Shown: positions 35,846 to 44,514, numbered from the stretch's first letter. The stretch: DNA of 64,000 nucleotides from CAZDKK01 sp964506245 (GCA_964506245.1 CAZDKK010000002.1:62001-126000), one strand, 5' to 3'. Notes: generated by a model not told the origin, from the letters alone. Program-made: numbers and translations.

Positions 35846-36916
35846 TCATGTGGGCAGCTCCGCCCCCAGTTTCCTCAACGTGATCGCGAAGGCGACGCCC
35901 GCGCCCCGGTCCTCGACGGTCACGTTGAGATCCAGATACTCGGAGATCCGCTGCACGAGGAACAAGCCGTATCCGCGGCCCGCGCCCTTCTCCGAATACC
36001 GGATCTTGAAGATCCGGGCAGGTTCGGCGATGTGGCGGCCGGGGGTCACGAATTGGATGTGCACCTCGCCCGGCCGGTCGTGCAGCTCGACCCGAAACTC
36101 TCGTGGATTGGCCTCGATGCCGTTGTTGACGAGGTTCACGATGGCCATGCGCAGCAGCGTGGGCTCGGTCCGCACGCGCACCGGCTCCGGGGGCAGCTCG
36201 CCCCGGACGTCCAGCGCACCGTGCGTCGCACGTAGTTGGCGGAACGTTTCGGCGAGCACGGGCCCCAGCTCGAGCTCCTCCCGCGGGCCGAACTCGATGT
36301 TCACCAGCTCCTTGAAGACGCTCAGGATCGCTTCCACATCATGGGTCGCCGCGAGGATACTGCCCACCTCCTCCCGGGCCGCGCTGGCGCTGAGCTCGCG
36401 CCCGGTCCCGGTGAGGCTGAGGGTCTCGGCGGAGAGCTTCAGCGGCGTGAGCGGGTTCTTCAGCTCGTGCATCAACAGCCGGGCCCCGTCTTTCCAGGCC
36501 CTCATCCGCTCGTAGTCGCGCAGCTTCTCCTGATCCGCCACCAACAGGTCGATGTACTTCTGCATCAGCACGCGCTCGTTCTCGTCCGCCACCAGCCTGC
36601 GATCCAGCCGCAGCCGTTCCCGGGCGATGCGGGTCAAGTTCTCGAAGATGCGCAGGTAGGCGTCGGACAGGAGCCGCGACAGGAGCACGCCGACCGGGAG
36701 GCTGACGGCGAGCACGGCCAGCACCAACAGCACGTAGCCGACGAGCGCGCGCTGCAGGATGCGCTCGCCCATGATCGCCACGTAGGCCTGGTTCTCGGCA
36801 TGCACCACCCGCTCCAGCGCGTCCCGGAGCGCGTAGATCGAGACGGCGGCAATCACCGCGACCAGCAGGCCAATGTAGACGCTGAAGAAGATCAGGAACC
36901 GCCGCCGGATGGTCAT
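35846..36916 (-). CDS. NtrY-like membrane sensor histidine kinase
   Basis: 356 residues from the ATG at 36916 (GGGAG five bases upstream). Two membrane helices (about 7-29 and 57-81) flank a short outside loop and lead into a HAMP-like linker. The H-box LLMHELKNPLTPLKLSAE contains His150 and has the HELKNPLTP form seen in NtrY-type kinases. The ATPase lobe follows with an N-box VNLVNNGIEANP and a G-box GRGYGLFLVQRI. It should phosphorylate the NtrC-like regulator 46 bases downstream. Its ATG overlaps the stop of the preceding small gene (ATGA). Confidence 0.93.
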   Translation of the reverse strand: MTIRRRFLIFFSVYIGLLVAVIAAVSIYALRDALERVVHAENQAYVAIMGERILQRALVGYVLLVLAVLAVSLPVGVLLSRLLSDAYLRIFENLTRIARERLRLDRRLVADENERVLMQKYIDLLVADQEKLRDYERMRAWKDGARLLMHELKNPLTPLKLSAETLSLTGTGRELSASAAREEVGSILAATHDVEAILSVFKELVNIEFGPREELELGPVLAETFRQLRATHGALDVRGELPPEPVRVRTEPTLLRMAIVNLVNNGIEANPREFRVELHDRPGEVHIQFVTPGRHIAEPARIFKIRYSEKGAGRGYGLFLVQRISEYLDLNVTVEDRGAGVAFAITLRKLGAELPT

Positions 36917-37416
36917 CTGCGCTCCCATGTGCCGTTGCGGTACACCCACTTCTCCTTGACCCGCGGAACGTAGTGGTTCCACAGCACGCGCGTGGAGAGG
37001 CCCGTGGACTGGCGGAAGGTGGAATCGGGGAGGATGGTGGCCTTGACGAAGACCACAGCCTCGTCGCCTTCCCCGATCTGCACACCCGGCAGGGCGAGTT
37101 GCGCCGTCCCCATCTGCTTCTGGATCTCTTCCGCGGGGATCGCGACCTCGTTGAGCAGCCACGTCTCGTCATACCTGAGGCTGTTCACCACGTGCCCGCT
37201 GTACGCGCGCCGATCCTCCACGATGACGGAGCAGTAGTAGTCGATCTTGAACTCGAAGCCATGGCGGATGAGATCCTCCGTGTCCGCCGTGACCGGGGCC
37301 GTGAGGTACGCGTCCACCGTGAGCGTCTGACCGTCGACCTGGAGGCCGAGCGGCAGGAAGAAGACCACCGCCGAGATACCGGCCCCCAGCACCTTGACGA
37401 CGAACTCGTGGATCAC
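36913..37416 (-). CDS. Small exported or membrane-anchored protein, DUF4390-like
   Basis: 167 residues. A hydrophobic N-terminus (VVKVLGAGISAVVFFLPLGL) is probably a signal or anchor. The rest is beta-rich (TLTVDAYLTAPV, EFKIDYYCSVIVEDRRA, SLRYDETWLLNE). The pattern of an outside domain beginning with a new-strand phrase, a conserved double-aromatic and a basic end (VKEKWVYRNGTWERR) is reminiscent of DUF4390, a family found beside ntrY-type kinases in other bacteria, but sequence support is thin. It is translationally coupled to the kinase gene, so it may sense or present the signal. Confidence 0.65.
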   Translation of the reverse strand: MIHEFVVKVLGAGISAVVFFLPLGLQVDGQTLTVDAYLTAPVTADTEDLIRHGFEFKIDYYCSVIVEDRRAYSGHVVNSLRYDETWLLNEVAIPAEEIQKQMGTAQLALPGVQIGEGDEAVVFVKATILPDSTFRQSTGLSTRVLWNHYVPRVKEKWVYRNGTWERR

Positions 37417-37464
37417 GTCAGACCCTTCGCTTCACACGCCCTTCTGCCGGAACCCCATCCCTGG

Positions 37465-38229
37465 TTAGAAGAACACGCGCACGCCCATCTCGGGACGGAA
37501 CTCGTACGGGAGGACCTCGTCTTTCACCTCGTTGTGATCGTGGATGAAATCCTCCCACTCGCCCTCCAGCTTGAATCCGACCGTCAGGCACTTGTCACGG
37601 GCGATCCAGAACTCGATGGTCGAGCCCATGCCGGCTCCGCCGATCGACTCGTCCCGGCCCTTGTCGGCGGCATCGTAGTCAGGGAGGATCCACAGCCCGC
37701 GCAGGAAGGCTGTGCCGCTGATGAAGTTCAACAGCACCGGGGTACCCCAGGTGAGCTTGAGGGCGAGTGCCTGGCCGTGGGCGTAGTACGGGTCACCGTT
37801 GTCCTTGTGCAGCAATCCCTCTCGCCGGAAGTACTCGAAGCCGGCGGAGACCCCCAGCCGGTACGCGCGGCGACTGTCGATGTACTTCTGTTCCCAGGGC
37901 GGAGTCCACCCGGGAAACCCGAACATGTACCCGACCTCTATCGTCCACTGGTTCGCCGCTGCGGTGAGCACCGATGTCGTCCAGCCGGTGCCCCACCCCA
38001 ACGTCTCCCCGGTCGCGTAGGGATTCGCATCCACGTTCTCCATGATGATCTTCTCGATCTTGACCTCGAGCGAATCGAGGCGGGCGCGGAGCTCGGCGCA
38101 TTCGGCCCCTGCGTCCGATGGACCCTGCGCTCGGGACAGACCCGGCTGCCCAGATGGGTCCTGCGCCTGAGACGGCGCGATGGCCAGCGCCAGCAAGACC
38201 ACGGCGCCGATGGAGATGAGCGTTCGCAT
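37465..38229 (-). CDS. Exported protein with coiled-coil start and beta-barrel-like body
   Basis: 254 residues from the ATG at 38229, which has GAGGAGGT upstream. A signal peptide (MRTLISIGAVVLLALAIAPS) ends at QAQDP. A short helix (CAELRARLDSLEVKIEKI) of the kind that trimerises or anchors to peptidoglycan follows. Then come alternating aromatic strands (TIEVGYMFGFPGW, RLGVSAGFEYFRR, ALALKLTWGTP, TIEFWIARDKCLTVGFKLEG) ending in FRPEMGVRVFF, with the C-terminal Phe typical of outer-membrane barrels. No named family recognised. It lies about 50 bases upstream of the DUF4390-like gene on the same strand and may belong to the same transcript. Confidence 0.75.
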   Translation of the reverse strand: MRTLISIGAVVLLALAIAPSQAQDPSGQPGLSRAQGPSDAGAECAELRARLDSLEVKIEKIIMENVDANPYATGETLGWGTGWTTSVLTAAANQWTIEVGYMFGFPGWTPPWEQKYIDSRRAYRLGVSAGFEYFRREGLLHKDNGDPYYAHGQALALKLTWGTPVLLNFISGTAFLRGLWILPDYDAADKGRDESIGGAGMGSTIEFWIARDKCLTVGFKLEGEWEDFIHDHNEVKDEVLPYEFRPEMGVRVFF

Positions 38230-38469
38230 AAGACCTCCTCGCTGGATTTCGTCGGGTTCCTTATCCCACCGTCCGGCCGGACTGTCCACGGGAAGGCTGG
38301 CGCGCATCGCTGGGCCGCGCCTTGCACCGGCGGCCGGCGTGCCGCTTCTTCCCACCGCGCGTCTTCTCGCAGAGCCCATGCCAGACCGAAGGAGTCATGT
38401 AACCGCCTACGTTTGGTGTAGTTATCGGCGCATTCGCCATGGCCTGCATCCCACGCCCGTATCCGGGGC

Positions 38470-38493
38470 GATTCGCGCGGAATCAGAACGGAT
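38470..38493 (+). repeat. 24-bp direct repeat, left copy (covers the stop of the beta-lactamase-like gene)
   Basis: GATTCGCGCGGAATCAGAAC followed by GGAT. The second copy at 39807-39830 differs at three positions. The core GATTC-GCGCG-GAATC is a hairpin. The stop codon of the minus-strand gene (38485-38483) is inside it. Confidence 0.6.
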
Positions 38494-39649
38494 CAGCGGC
38501 ATGCGGGTCGCCGCCGGATGCTTCGTCGCCCGCCTGCGCCCAGATCCAGTCCATCACCTCCGCGATGCCCGCCTCCGTCTCGGGGTGGGCCGCGTTGGCG
38601 ATGACCGAGAAGGCGAGATTCCTCTGCGCGCACACCACCGTCGCGCACAGGAACGTGCCCGCACTGCCGAAGTGAACCGAGAACGGCTGGCCGTCCCGGG
38701 CCGAGATGCTCCAACCCAACGCGTAGTCACCGACGGGACTGTGCAACCTCTGGATCGTGGCCGCGGGGACGATGCCATTCGTCCCGCGCAGGCCGTTCAA
38801 GTGCTGTCGCAGGAAGACGGCGTAGTCATCCAGCCTGATGCTGATGTCCCCTGCCGGAGCGATGACAGCGGGCAACACGTAGGCATCCCAGGGATCGTGG
38901 GGAATCAGCGTGCTCCCGTCCCAGGCGTGACCCCAGGGCTCGTCTGGGCCCGCGCGGCCCGGCCACCCAAAGGTGCATGAGGCCCCCAGCGGCGACAGGA
39001 CCAGCTCCTGGACCAGGTCTTCCCAGGGTGATCCCATGACGCGTTCGGCCATGGCCGCGGCAATCGCGTACCCGGCGTTCGAATAGCAGTATTCACCCGG
39101 CGCGACCGCGGGAGCTTGCGCAAGCAGCCACGCCGTGAAGACATAGCGCTGCTGGATCGGCGGGCCGGAGAGCTCCGGCAGCGCGGCGAACTCCTCGATT
39201 TCGGTGAAGGGCTGGATGCCGGCCCGGTGGCTGAGCAGCTGCTCGAGCGTGGCCTCGCGATAGGGCTCTTGCACACTGCCGGCGAGCTCCGGGAACACGT
39301 CCAGAATCCGAGTGTTCCACGCAAGGCTGTCCCGCTCGACCAGCACGCCGATCAGGGTCGCCGTGACGGCCTTGGTGTTCGACCCGATGTGCCAGAGATC
39401 CTCCCGCTGCAGCGCGTCGCTCGCTCCAAGCTTGCGGACGCCGGCGACCGCCTCATCCACGTCATCTCCGCGAACCACGACGGCCGTCATCCCGGGGATC
39501 CCGTGGTCCGCGATCGCGCTCTCCAGGATTGCCCGAAGGTCCACCTCGGGAGGCGCCGGCTTGGTCGTCTCCTCACTGCAGGAGGCGAGCCCGATGCTGG
39601 CGGCCAGCAGCAGCGTCCCTCCGATCGCCCGATCTCCAATCCCTCTCAT
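38483..39649 (-). CDS. Serine beta-lactamase/D-Ala-D-Ala carboxypeptidase-fold lipoprotein
   Basis: 388 residues from the ATG at 39649 with GAGGAGGT upstream. A lipobox (SIGLASCSE, Cys24) makes it a lipoprotein. The class C-type serine hydrolase motifs are present: SxxK as Ser90-Asn-Thr-Lys93, YxN as Tyr189-Ser-Asn191, and HFGSAG in the place of the KTG/HTG box. The N-terminal phrase HGIPGMTAVVVRG is usual for this group. Likely an envelope peptidase or esterase; true beta-lactam resistance is not implied. It is flanked by a 24-bp direct repeat, one copy overlapping its stop, which hints at separate arrival. Confidence 0.88.
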   Translation of the reverse strand: MRGIGDRAIGGTLLLAASIGLASCSEETTKPAPPEVDLRAILESAIADHGIPGMTAVVVRGDDVDEAVAGVRKLGASDALQREDLWHIGSNTKAVTATLIGVLVERDSLAWNTRILDVFPELAGSVQEPYREATLEQLLSHRAGIQPFTEIEEFAALPELSGPPIQQRYVFTAWLLAQAPAVAPGEYCYSNAGYAIAAAMAERVMGSPWEDLVQELVLSPLGASCTFGWPGRAGPDEPWGHAWDGSTLIPHDPWDAYVLPAVIAPAGDISIRLDDYAVFLRQHLNGLRGTNGIVPAATIQRLHSPVGDYALGWSISARDGQPFSVHFGSAGTFLCATVVCAQRNLAFSVIANAAHPETEAGIAEVMDWIWAQAGDEASGGDPHAADPF

Positions 39650-39806
39650 CTCAGACCTCCTCTCCACGAACCCTCAATGGTGAAACGTGTCTGCGCCGGG
39701 GACGCGCAGGGTCCGTGCCAGCGAGTGCGAATCACCTAACTCCTAGCAGGGGTGCCTATTCCGGGCGGGGCGCGTGGGCGTCGGAGGCAGGAGTCGTATC
39801 GTCTGT

Positions 39807-39830
39807 GATTCTCGCGGAATCAGATAGGAT
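39807..39830 (+). repeat. 24-bp direct repeat, right copy
   Basis: GATTCTCGCGGAATCAGATA followed by GGAT, in the gap between the beta-lactamase-fold gene and hisH. It matches 21 of 24 bases of the copy at 38470-38493, in the same orientation. Confidence 0.6.
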
Positions 39831-39877
39831 TCAGGGGTTGACCGGACCTTCGGGCGGGGTGACGCGCGGGCCGACCC

Positions 39878-40501
39878 TCACGACCACTCCAGGAAATTCC
39901 TCAGCAGCCGCGTCCCAAAGCGGTGGCTCTTCTCGGGGTGGAACTGCGTGCCCATCACATTGCCGTGCTGCAGCGCCGCGGTGAACGCGTATCCGTGGGT
40001 CGTGCGTGCAAGCACGTCGGTCTCATCGTGGCAGACGACGTGGTAGGAGTGGACGAAGTAGAAGGCGGTGTCCTCGTCCTCGTCGAGGCCGCGGAAGAGC
40101 GAGTCCGCCCGGACAATCTCCACGGTGTTCCACCCGATGTGAGGCACGCGCGCGTCGCGGGCCTCGGGCGGGAAGTGGAACCGCACGGTCTGGCCATCCA
40201 CCCAGCCTAGGCCCGGCACTTCCGCTTCCTCGCTGCCCCGCGTCATGAGCTGCATGCCAAGGCAGATGCCCAGCACGGGGATTCGCTCTTGGCGGGCCTT
40301 GCGATCGAGCACGTCGCGCAGCCCCAGCCGGCCGATGTTGTCCATGCCCTCGCCAAAGGCACCCACACCAGGCAGGATGAGCCGCTCGGCCCCCGCGATC
40401 ACTTCCCGGTCGGACGTGATCACGCTCTCGGCGCCGATTCGCCTCAGCATGTTCCGGATCGACCCGAGATTCCCCAGCCCGTAGTCGACGATGACGAGCA
40501 T
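39878..40501 (-). CDS. hisH: HisH-type glutamine amidotransferase of a sugar-amidation module (WbuY role)
   Basis: 207 residues, ATG with GAGGAGCG upstream, 13 bases after the methyltransferase stop. It is a class I glutaminase with the full triad: Cys80 in GICLGMQL, His188 and Glu190 in QFHPEKS. It opens LVIVDYGLGNLGSIRNML as HisH does. In histidine synthesis HisH feeds ammonia to HisF. Here no other his genes are present, the partner HisF-like protein (44761) lacks the HisF catalytic Asp, and an N-acetyl sugar amidotransferase (WbuX) follows. So ammonia is most likely passed on to amidate an N-acetyl or carboxyl group of a surface sugar. Confidence 0.9.
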   Translation of the reverse strand: MLVIVDYGLGNLGSIRNMLRRIGAESVITSDREVIAGAERLILPGVGAFGEGMDNIGRLGLRDVLDRKARQERIPVLGICLGMQLMTRGSEEAEVPGLGWVDGQTVRFHFPPEARDARVPHIGWNTVEIVRADSLFRGLDEDEDTAFYFVHSYHVVCHDETDVLARTTHGYAFTAALQHGNVMGTQFHPEKSHRFGTRLLRNFLEWS

Positions 40502-40514
40502 CCCGGCGCGCTCC

Positions 40515-41684
40515 TCAGAAGAGATCCGCCACCTGCACGACCCGCGTGGAGCGCAGCTCCGCCGCCGCTCCGAGAGATTCGGCGATGCGGGGGCCGAACG
40601 AGCGCGACAGGATCAGGATCTGGTCCGCCGGCCGCGCGCGCAACGCCGCCCGGTCTTCGACCGGGATGGCAAAGGGCGGATAGTAGCGGCCCGCCACGCG
40701 CGGATCGTCGTCGAAGAAGCGCAGCGACAGGCCTCGCAGATCGAGCAGGGCCAGATAGGTGAGGGCGCGGCTGGGGCAGTAGATGCCGAGGCTCTCACCC
40801 CGCCTGCGCGCGCCCTCGATGTAGGTGCTCAGTGTGTCCAGATTGGCCAGGGCACGCTCCCGGTAGGTCTCGGGCGCCGGTCCGGAGAGCTCCGGTGTGA
40901 TAGCTGCCTCATCCGCCGGCGCACCCTCGGCACGTGTCCAGGCGGCATACACGGGCTCGCCGACGCGCGCCGCCTGGAAGGCCATGATCCGTGCGCCGAC
41001 CGCGCTGGCCAGGGCCCGCAGGCTGCCGCGTGAAAAGTAGTTCCAGTGCTGGTGATACAGCATGTACAGGTCGCCGCGAGCGATGTTGGGCGTCTCGTCG
41101 GGCACGGAGAAGATGAGCACGCCCCCGGGGCTGAGCAGGGCAACCTGATCCCGCAGGAAGGAAGCCGCATCGGCGATGTGCTCGAGCACGGCGTAGTGGA
41201 GGATGACGTCGAACGGCCGCTCGAACCGGTCTCGGTCGAACTCGTCGGCGATGACGCGGATCCCCTCGCGCGCGCAGAGCTCGGCGCAGCGCCGATCGGG
41301 CTCGATGCCCGTGACGCGCGCACCGAGCTGCTCGAGCTTCTTCAGCAGGTAGCCGCTCCCGCAGCCGATCTCCAGAACCTCGAGCCCCGCGGCGGGCCGC
41401 TCGGGCAGATGCGCGCGAAGAAACTCGTAGAAATCCTCGCCGTAGCTCTTCCCCAGCCCCTGATCGTCCATGGGCGTGCCGATCTGGCACCCCTGCCGGT
41501 ACACCTCCGTGAGCTGCCGCGAGACCTCGGTGTTGGGCATCTGGACGAGAACGCCCAGCTCATCAACCCCCAGCGCGAACGGCAAGCGGTCCGGAAACGG
41601 ATCGTTGCTCGGCCGCTCGCGCGGACCGATCTGGAAGGGGATCTCGCCCAAGTCCCAGAGCTGGGTCAGCCTGCGCGCGTTCAC
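40515..41684 (-). CDS. SAM-dependent sugar C-methyltransferase-like protein
   Basis: 389 residues with a GTG start whose bases overlap the stop of the ATP-grasp gene (GTGA). A central class I methyltransferase fold: VLEIGCGSGYLLKKLEQLG (motif I), VTGIEPD, VILHYAVLEHIAD and LLSPGGVLIFSVPDE. The C-terminal part (GIYCPSRALTYLALLDL, LRFFDDDPRVAGRYYPPF, DQILILSRSFGPRIAESL) looks like the C-terminal domain of C-3 or C-methyltransferases acting on nucleotide sugars (TylC3/NovU group). The N-terminal segment lacks the clear four-Cys zinc site of those enzymes. It probably methylates the branched sugar made by this operon. Confidence 0.85.
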   Translation of the reverse strand: MNARRLTQLWDLGEIPFQIGPRERPSNDPFPDRLPFALGVDELGVLVQMPNTEVSRQLTEVYRQGCQIGTPMDDQGLGKSYGEDFYEFLRAHLPERPAAGLEVLEIGCGSGYLLKKLEQLGARVTGIEPDRRCAELCAREGIRVIADEFDRDRFERPFDVILHYAVLEHIADAASFLRDQVALLSPGGVLIFSVPDETPNIARGDLYMLYHQHWNYFSRGSLRALASAVGARIMAFQAARVGEPVYAAWTRAEGAPADEAAITPELSGPAPETYRERALANLDTLSTYIEGARRRGESLGIYCPSRALTYLALLDLRGLSLRFFDDDPRVAGRYYPPFAIPVEDRAALRARPADQILILSRSFGPRIAESLGAAAELRSTRVVQVADLF

Positions 41685-42763
41685 GCCTGGGAGTCCCCCG
41701 TCGCGACGATCTCGACCTCGGCCAGCGAGCGGGCGATGGTGGCCGACCGGTAGGGGAAATGCTCCGGAATCTCCTCGCCCAGCAGATGCTTGCGGATCAG
41801 GATGTCGGGCTCGTTGTAGCCCACCATGGCGCGCAGCGAGGTCGTGCCCGAGAAACGCGGGTTGATCTCGAACACATGGACCACGCCGCCGACCAGGCGG
41901 CACTGGATGTTGATCGCGCCCGTCGCCCCCAGCGCGGCGGCGATCTGCTCGCAGGGTCCGGTCACCTCCGGGAATCGACCGATGTCGCCCTGCGAGACGC
42001 CGCTGCTGATGGCCAGCACCGGCCCCAGCTCGTCGCGCCCCGAGCGGTTGGGGACCTTGAGCCGGTTGCTGAGCGCCGAGAGAATGTGGCGGTGCACGGC
42101 GATCGAGTTGATCAGGTTGCCGCCCATGTCGTGCAACACCCCCACCGTGTACTCGGCATCCACGCGCCCCACGTAGGCCTGGATGATGCACTCCGAGTAG
42201 TAGGTCAGCATCTGCGCGGCGCAGACGCGCAGCATCTCGCGGTCCTGGACCAGAAACGTGTTCGCCGATCCGCCTCCCCCGACCGACGGTTTGATCACCG
42301 CGGGAAGGTGGCCGAAGGCGAGCGCGTCCTCCACGCTGCTTATGCGCGCGAACGGGGGGCAGGTGAATCCGTGAGCCTGGAGGAACTCGCAGGTCTTGAT
42401 CTTGTCCATGCACAGGTCGATGACGCCCGCGGGGTTGATCGGGAGGAAGATCCCGAGTTCGGCAAAGCGCTCCCGGTTGGCGCTGAAGACCTTGAGCTCC
42501 GGCTCCGAGCCGTGGAAGAGCGCTCGCACCTCGTGGCGGCGACAGAGGCCCAGGATCGCATCCAGGAACGCGGCATCGCTCGCGGGGGGAACGACGTGGG
42601 AGACGTCCGCGGCGCTGAGCCCGGCGCTGAAGCGGCTCATGTCCGTTCCGACGACGTGGTAAGGCGTCTCGGCCAGGCGCAGCGCCTTGAGGATCTGCTC
42701 GCCGTGTCCGCCGCCGCCCACGCCGGTCACCATCACGCAGATGGGTCCTGAATGCCTGCTCAC
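41681..42763 (-). CDS. ATP-grasp ligase
   Basis: 360 residues, GTG start overlapping the metallophosphoesterase stop by four bases (GTGA). N-terminal dinucleotide-like fold (MVTGVGGGGHGEQILKALR), then an ATP-grasp module: MDKIKTCEFLQAHG, PAVIKPSVGGGGSANTFLV (ATP-binding Lys and Gly-rich loop), ECIIQAYVGRVDAEYTVGVL and the metal-binding HVFEINPRFSGTTS. It resembles carbamoyl-phosphate-synthase-like ATP-grasp proteins found in O-antigen and capsule loci. It should join a carboxylate to an amine, thiol or similar; given the neighbours, attachment of an amino acid or acyl group to a sugar is possible but unproven. Confidence 0.88.
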   Translation of the reverse strand: MSRHSGPICVMVTGVGGGGHGEQILKALRLAETPYHVVGTDMSRFSAGLSAADVSHVVPPASDAAFLDAILGLCRRHEVRALFHGSEPELKVFSANRERFAELGIFLPINPAGVIDLCMDKIKTCEFLQAHGFTCPPFARISSVEDALAFGHLPAVIKPSVGGGGSANTFLVQDREMLRVCAAQMLTYYSECIIQAYVGRVDAEYTVGVLHDMGGNLINSIAVHRHILSALSNRLKVPNRSGRDELGPVLAISSGVSQGDIGRFPEVTGPCEQIAAALGATGAINIQCRLVGGVVHVFEINPRFSGTTSLRAMVGYNEPDILIRKHLLGEEIPEHFPYRSATIARSLAEVEIVATGDSQA

Positions 42764-43461
42764 GTTGCAGGGTCCTCCAGCTTCTCGGCTGGCGCTCGGC
42801 GCAGCCAGGTCTTCATCTGCTCCGGCAGCGCATGGCCGTATAACCGGATCATCTCTTCGACATCGAAGGGTATGCGTCCGATGCGCGCCGCACGTGTGGC
42901 CGGATCGAAGAGCGCGAACGCCGCCGTCCCGCTATCGTCGCGCGGGAGGCCGACCGATCCGACGTTGACGCAGAGCACCCGCCCGGCCTCCCGGATGAAG
43001 GGGCGGTGTGTGTGTCCCATGAAAACGACGTCGTACGGCAGGTCGCTACAGGGCGAGAAGTCGCCATCCGGGTAGAGGTATCCCTCCTGGGGATCATCCG
43101 GCCGGCCGTGGACGAGGAGCATCCGACAGCCGTCGACCTGTGCCTCGCGGCGGATGGGCCACATGGCGATCGTTGCCAGGCGGTCCGCCCCGAGCCGCGC
43201 TCGGGCCTCTTGGATCTGGTAGATCGGCTCCCCGCGAATCGCCCGCGGAGATTGGGTGAAGAGGTAGCTCTCGTGGTTCCCCTGCTGGCACAACGCACCG
43301 CATTCGGCCAGCACGTCGAAGACCTCGCATTCGCCGGGGAGGTACCCCACCAGGTCCCCGAGCACGTAGATGCGTTCCGCGCCGAGCTGCTGGATGCGAC
43401 GGAGGCAGGCTGACAGCGCCAGGGCGTTGCCGTGGATGTCGGAGAGAACCGCTACCTGCAT
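42760..43461 (-). CDS. Calcineurin-like metallophosphoesterase (YfcE group)
   Basis: 233 residues from the ATG at 43461 (GGAGGGCGGC before it; a longer in-frame lead overlaps the epimerase). All metal-site motifs are present: LSDIHGN near the start, LGDLVGYLP, QGNHESYL, LVHGRPD and FMGHTHRPF. It is a small cytoplasmic phosphatase or phosphodiesterase. Inside a tight sugar operon (ten-base overlap with the epimerase before it, four with the ATP-grasp after it) it may remove a phosphate from a sugar or clear a side product. Confidence 0.9.
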   Translation of the reverse strand: MQVAVLSDIHGNALALSACLRRIQQLGAERIYVLGDLVGYLPGECEVFDVLAECGALCQQGNHESYLFTQSPRAIRGEPIYQIQEARARLGADRLATIAMWPIRREAQVDGCRMLLVHGRPDDPQEGYLYPDGDFSPCSDLPYDVVFMGHTHRPFIREAGRVLCVNVGSVGLPRDDSGTAAFALFDPATRAARIGRIPFDVEEMIRLYGHALPEQMKTWLRRAPAEKLEDPAT

Positions 43462-44417
43462 GCCGCCCTCCGCTCGGTCTCCGCGTGCAGGCACTCGTCG
43501 ACGCCCTCCGCCAGTCCGATCTCGGGACGCCAGCCCAGGACGCGCTCCGCTGCGCGCACGTCGTAGCGGGACGGGGTCCCCTCGAGGGGGTCATCCGCTC
43601 CGGAGGGTTTCACGGCCGATGCGTCGAGTCCGGCGAGCCGCGCGACCAGGAGCGCCAGCTCGCGCATAGTCACGGGCGTGGCGGCACTAATGTTGAAGAT
43701 CCCCGCCGGCAACCGGCGCGCGTCCGGCGCTGCGGACGGCGCAGCGCACAGAGTCGGACTCAACGCCAGCAGAAAGGCCCGGCCGATGTCCCGCACATGG
43801 GTGAAGCTCTGTTCGCGCGATCCGCTGCCAAAGTAGTACAAGGGTCCGCCGTCCAGGGCCTGCTCGATGAATCGCTGAAGAACGCCCCCGCGCCATTGCC
43901 GCGGTCCGTAGGGCGCGCACAGGCGCAGGGCCGTGAAGGGGACACCGGCGGTCCCCAGCACCCTTGTCCCCTCGCGTTCGGCCCAGGCCTTCTCTTGGGC
44001 GTAGGCCCCGAGGGGCCGGACCGGCGCCGACTCGTCGAGCGGCGTCCCGGCTGCCAACGCGGCGGGATCGTAGACCGCCACCGTGGAGGCATAGATGAGC
44101 GGCAGGCGGCGTTCGACGCACAGCGTCAGGAGGCTCGCGTCCATCGCCCGATTGGCCGCCGCGGCCGCGGTGGAATCCTCGTGACTCGGGGGAAGCACGG
44201 CAGCGGTGTGCGCCACCGCGTCCACCTCGCCCAGGCGCGCCACGCTGCGCGCATCGGTCAGATCGCACTTGGTCCACTTCAGGCCGGCCTGCTTCCAGGA
44301 AGGGTGTTGCGGAGCCCAGGGCGCTGTGACCCGGCAGCCCGCCTCCAGCAGCGCCCGGCCGACGGCCTCGCCCACCAGACCTGGGGCGCCGGTCAAGAGG
44401 ATGCGGTTCTGCGTCAC
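43452..44417 (-). CDS. NAD-dependent sugar epimerase/dehydratase (extended SDR)
   Basis: 321 residues from a GTG at 44417 with GGGGAGGG upstream; longer frames further upstream run through a tandem repeat and are rejected. The Rossmann fold opens RILLTGAPGLVGEAVG. Asp in KCDLTD, the catalytic YAQEK (Tyr-x-x-x-Lys) and LRLCAPYGPRQWRGGV follow, and SFTHVRDIGRAFLLAL is the usual substrate-side segment. It epimerises, reduces or dehydrates a nucleotide sugar. It is the first gene of the operon with metallophosphoesterase, ATP-grasp, methyltransferase and HisH, and diverges from WbuZ. Confidence 0.92.
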   Translation of the reverse strand: MTQNRILLTGAPGLVGEAVGRALLEAGCRVTAPWAPQHPSWKQAGLKWTKCDLTDARSVARLGEVDAVAHTAAVLPPSHEDSTAAAAANRAMDASLLTLCVERRLPLIYASTVAVYDPAALAAGTPLDESAPVRPLGAYAQEKAWAEREGTRVLGTAGVPFTALRLCAPYGPRQWRGGVLQRFIEQALDGGPLYYFGSGSREQSFTHVRDIGRAFLLALSPTLCAAPSAAPDARRLPAGIFNISAATPVTMRELALLVARLAGLDASAVKPSGADDPLEGTPSRYDVRAAERVLGWRPEIGLAEGVDECLHAETERRAACR

Positions 44418-44514
44418 GAACCCTCCCCGTCCGCGGGGCCCAGCGGCGCCAGATCCCGCGCCGGCCGCCTCGCCGTTGCCGATCATGGTAGCGAAGTCCC
44501 AGCCGCGCCAGCGG

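Noticed and set aside
38311..38326. Sigma-54-like GG-N10-GC match (TGGGCCGCGCCTTGCA)
   Set aside because: Its plus-strand orientation faces only minus-strand genes, and TGGG is a poor -24.
38483..39649. Antibiotic-resistance beta-lactamase
   Set aside because: The SxxK and YxN motifs are shared by many esterases and peptidases; the KTG box is HFGSAG and it is a lipoprotein, so resistance is not supported.
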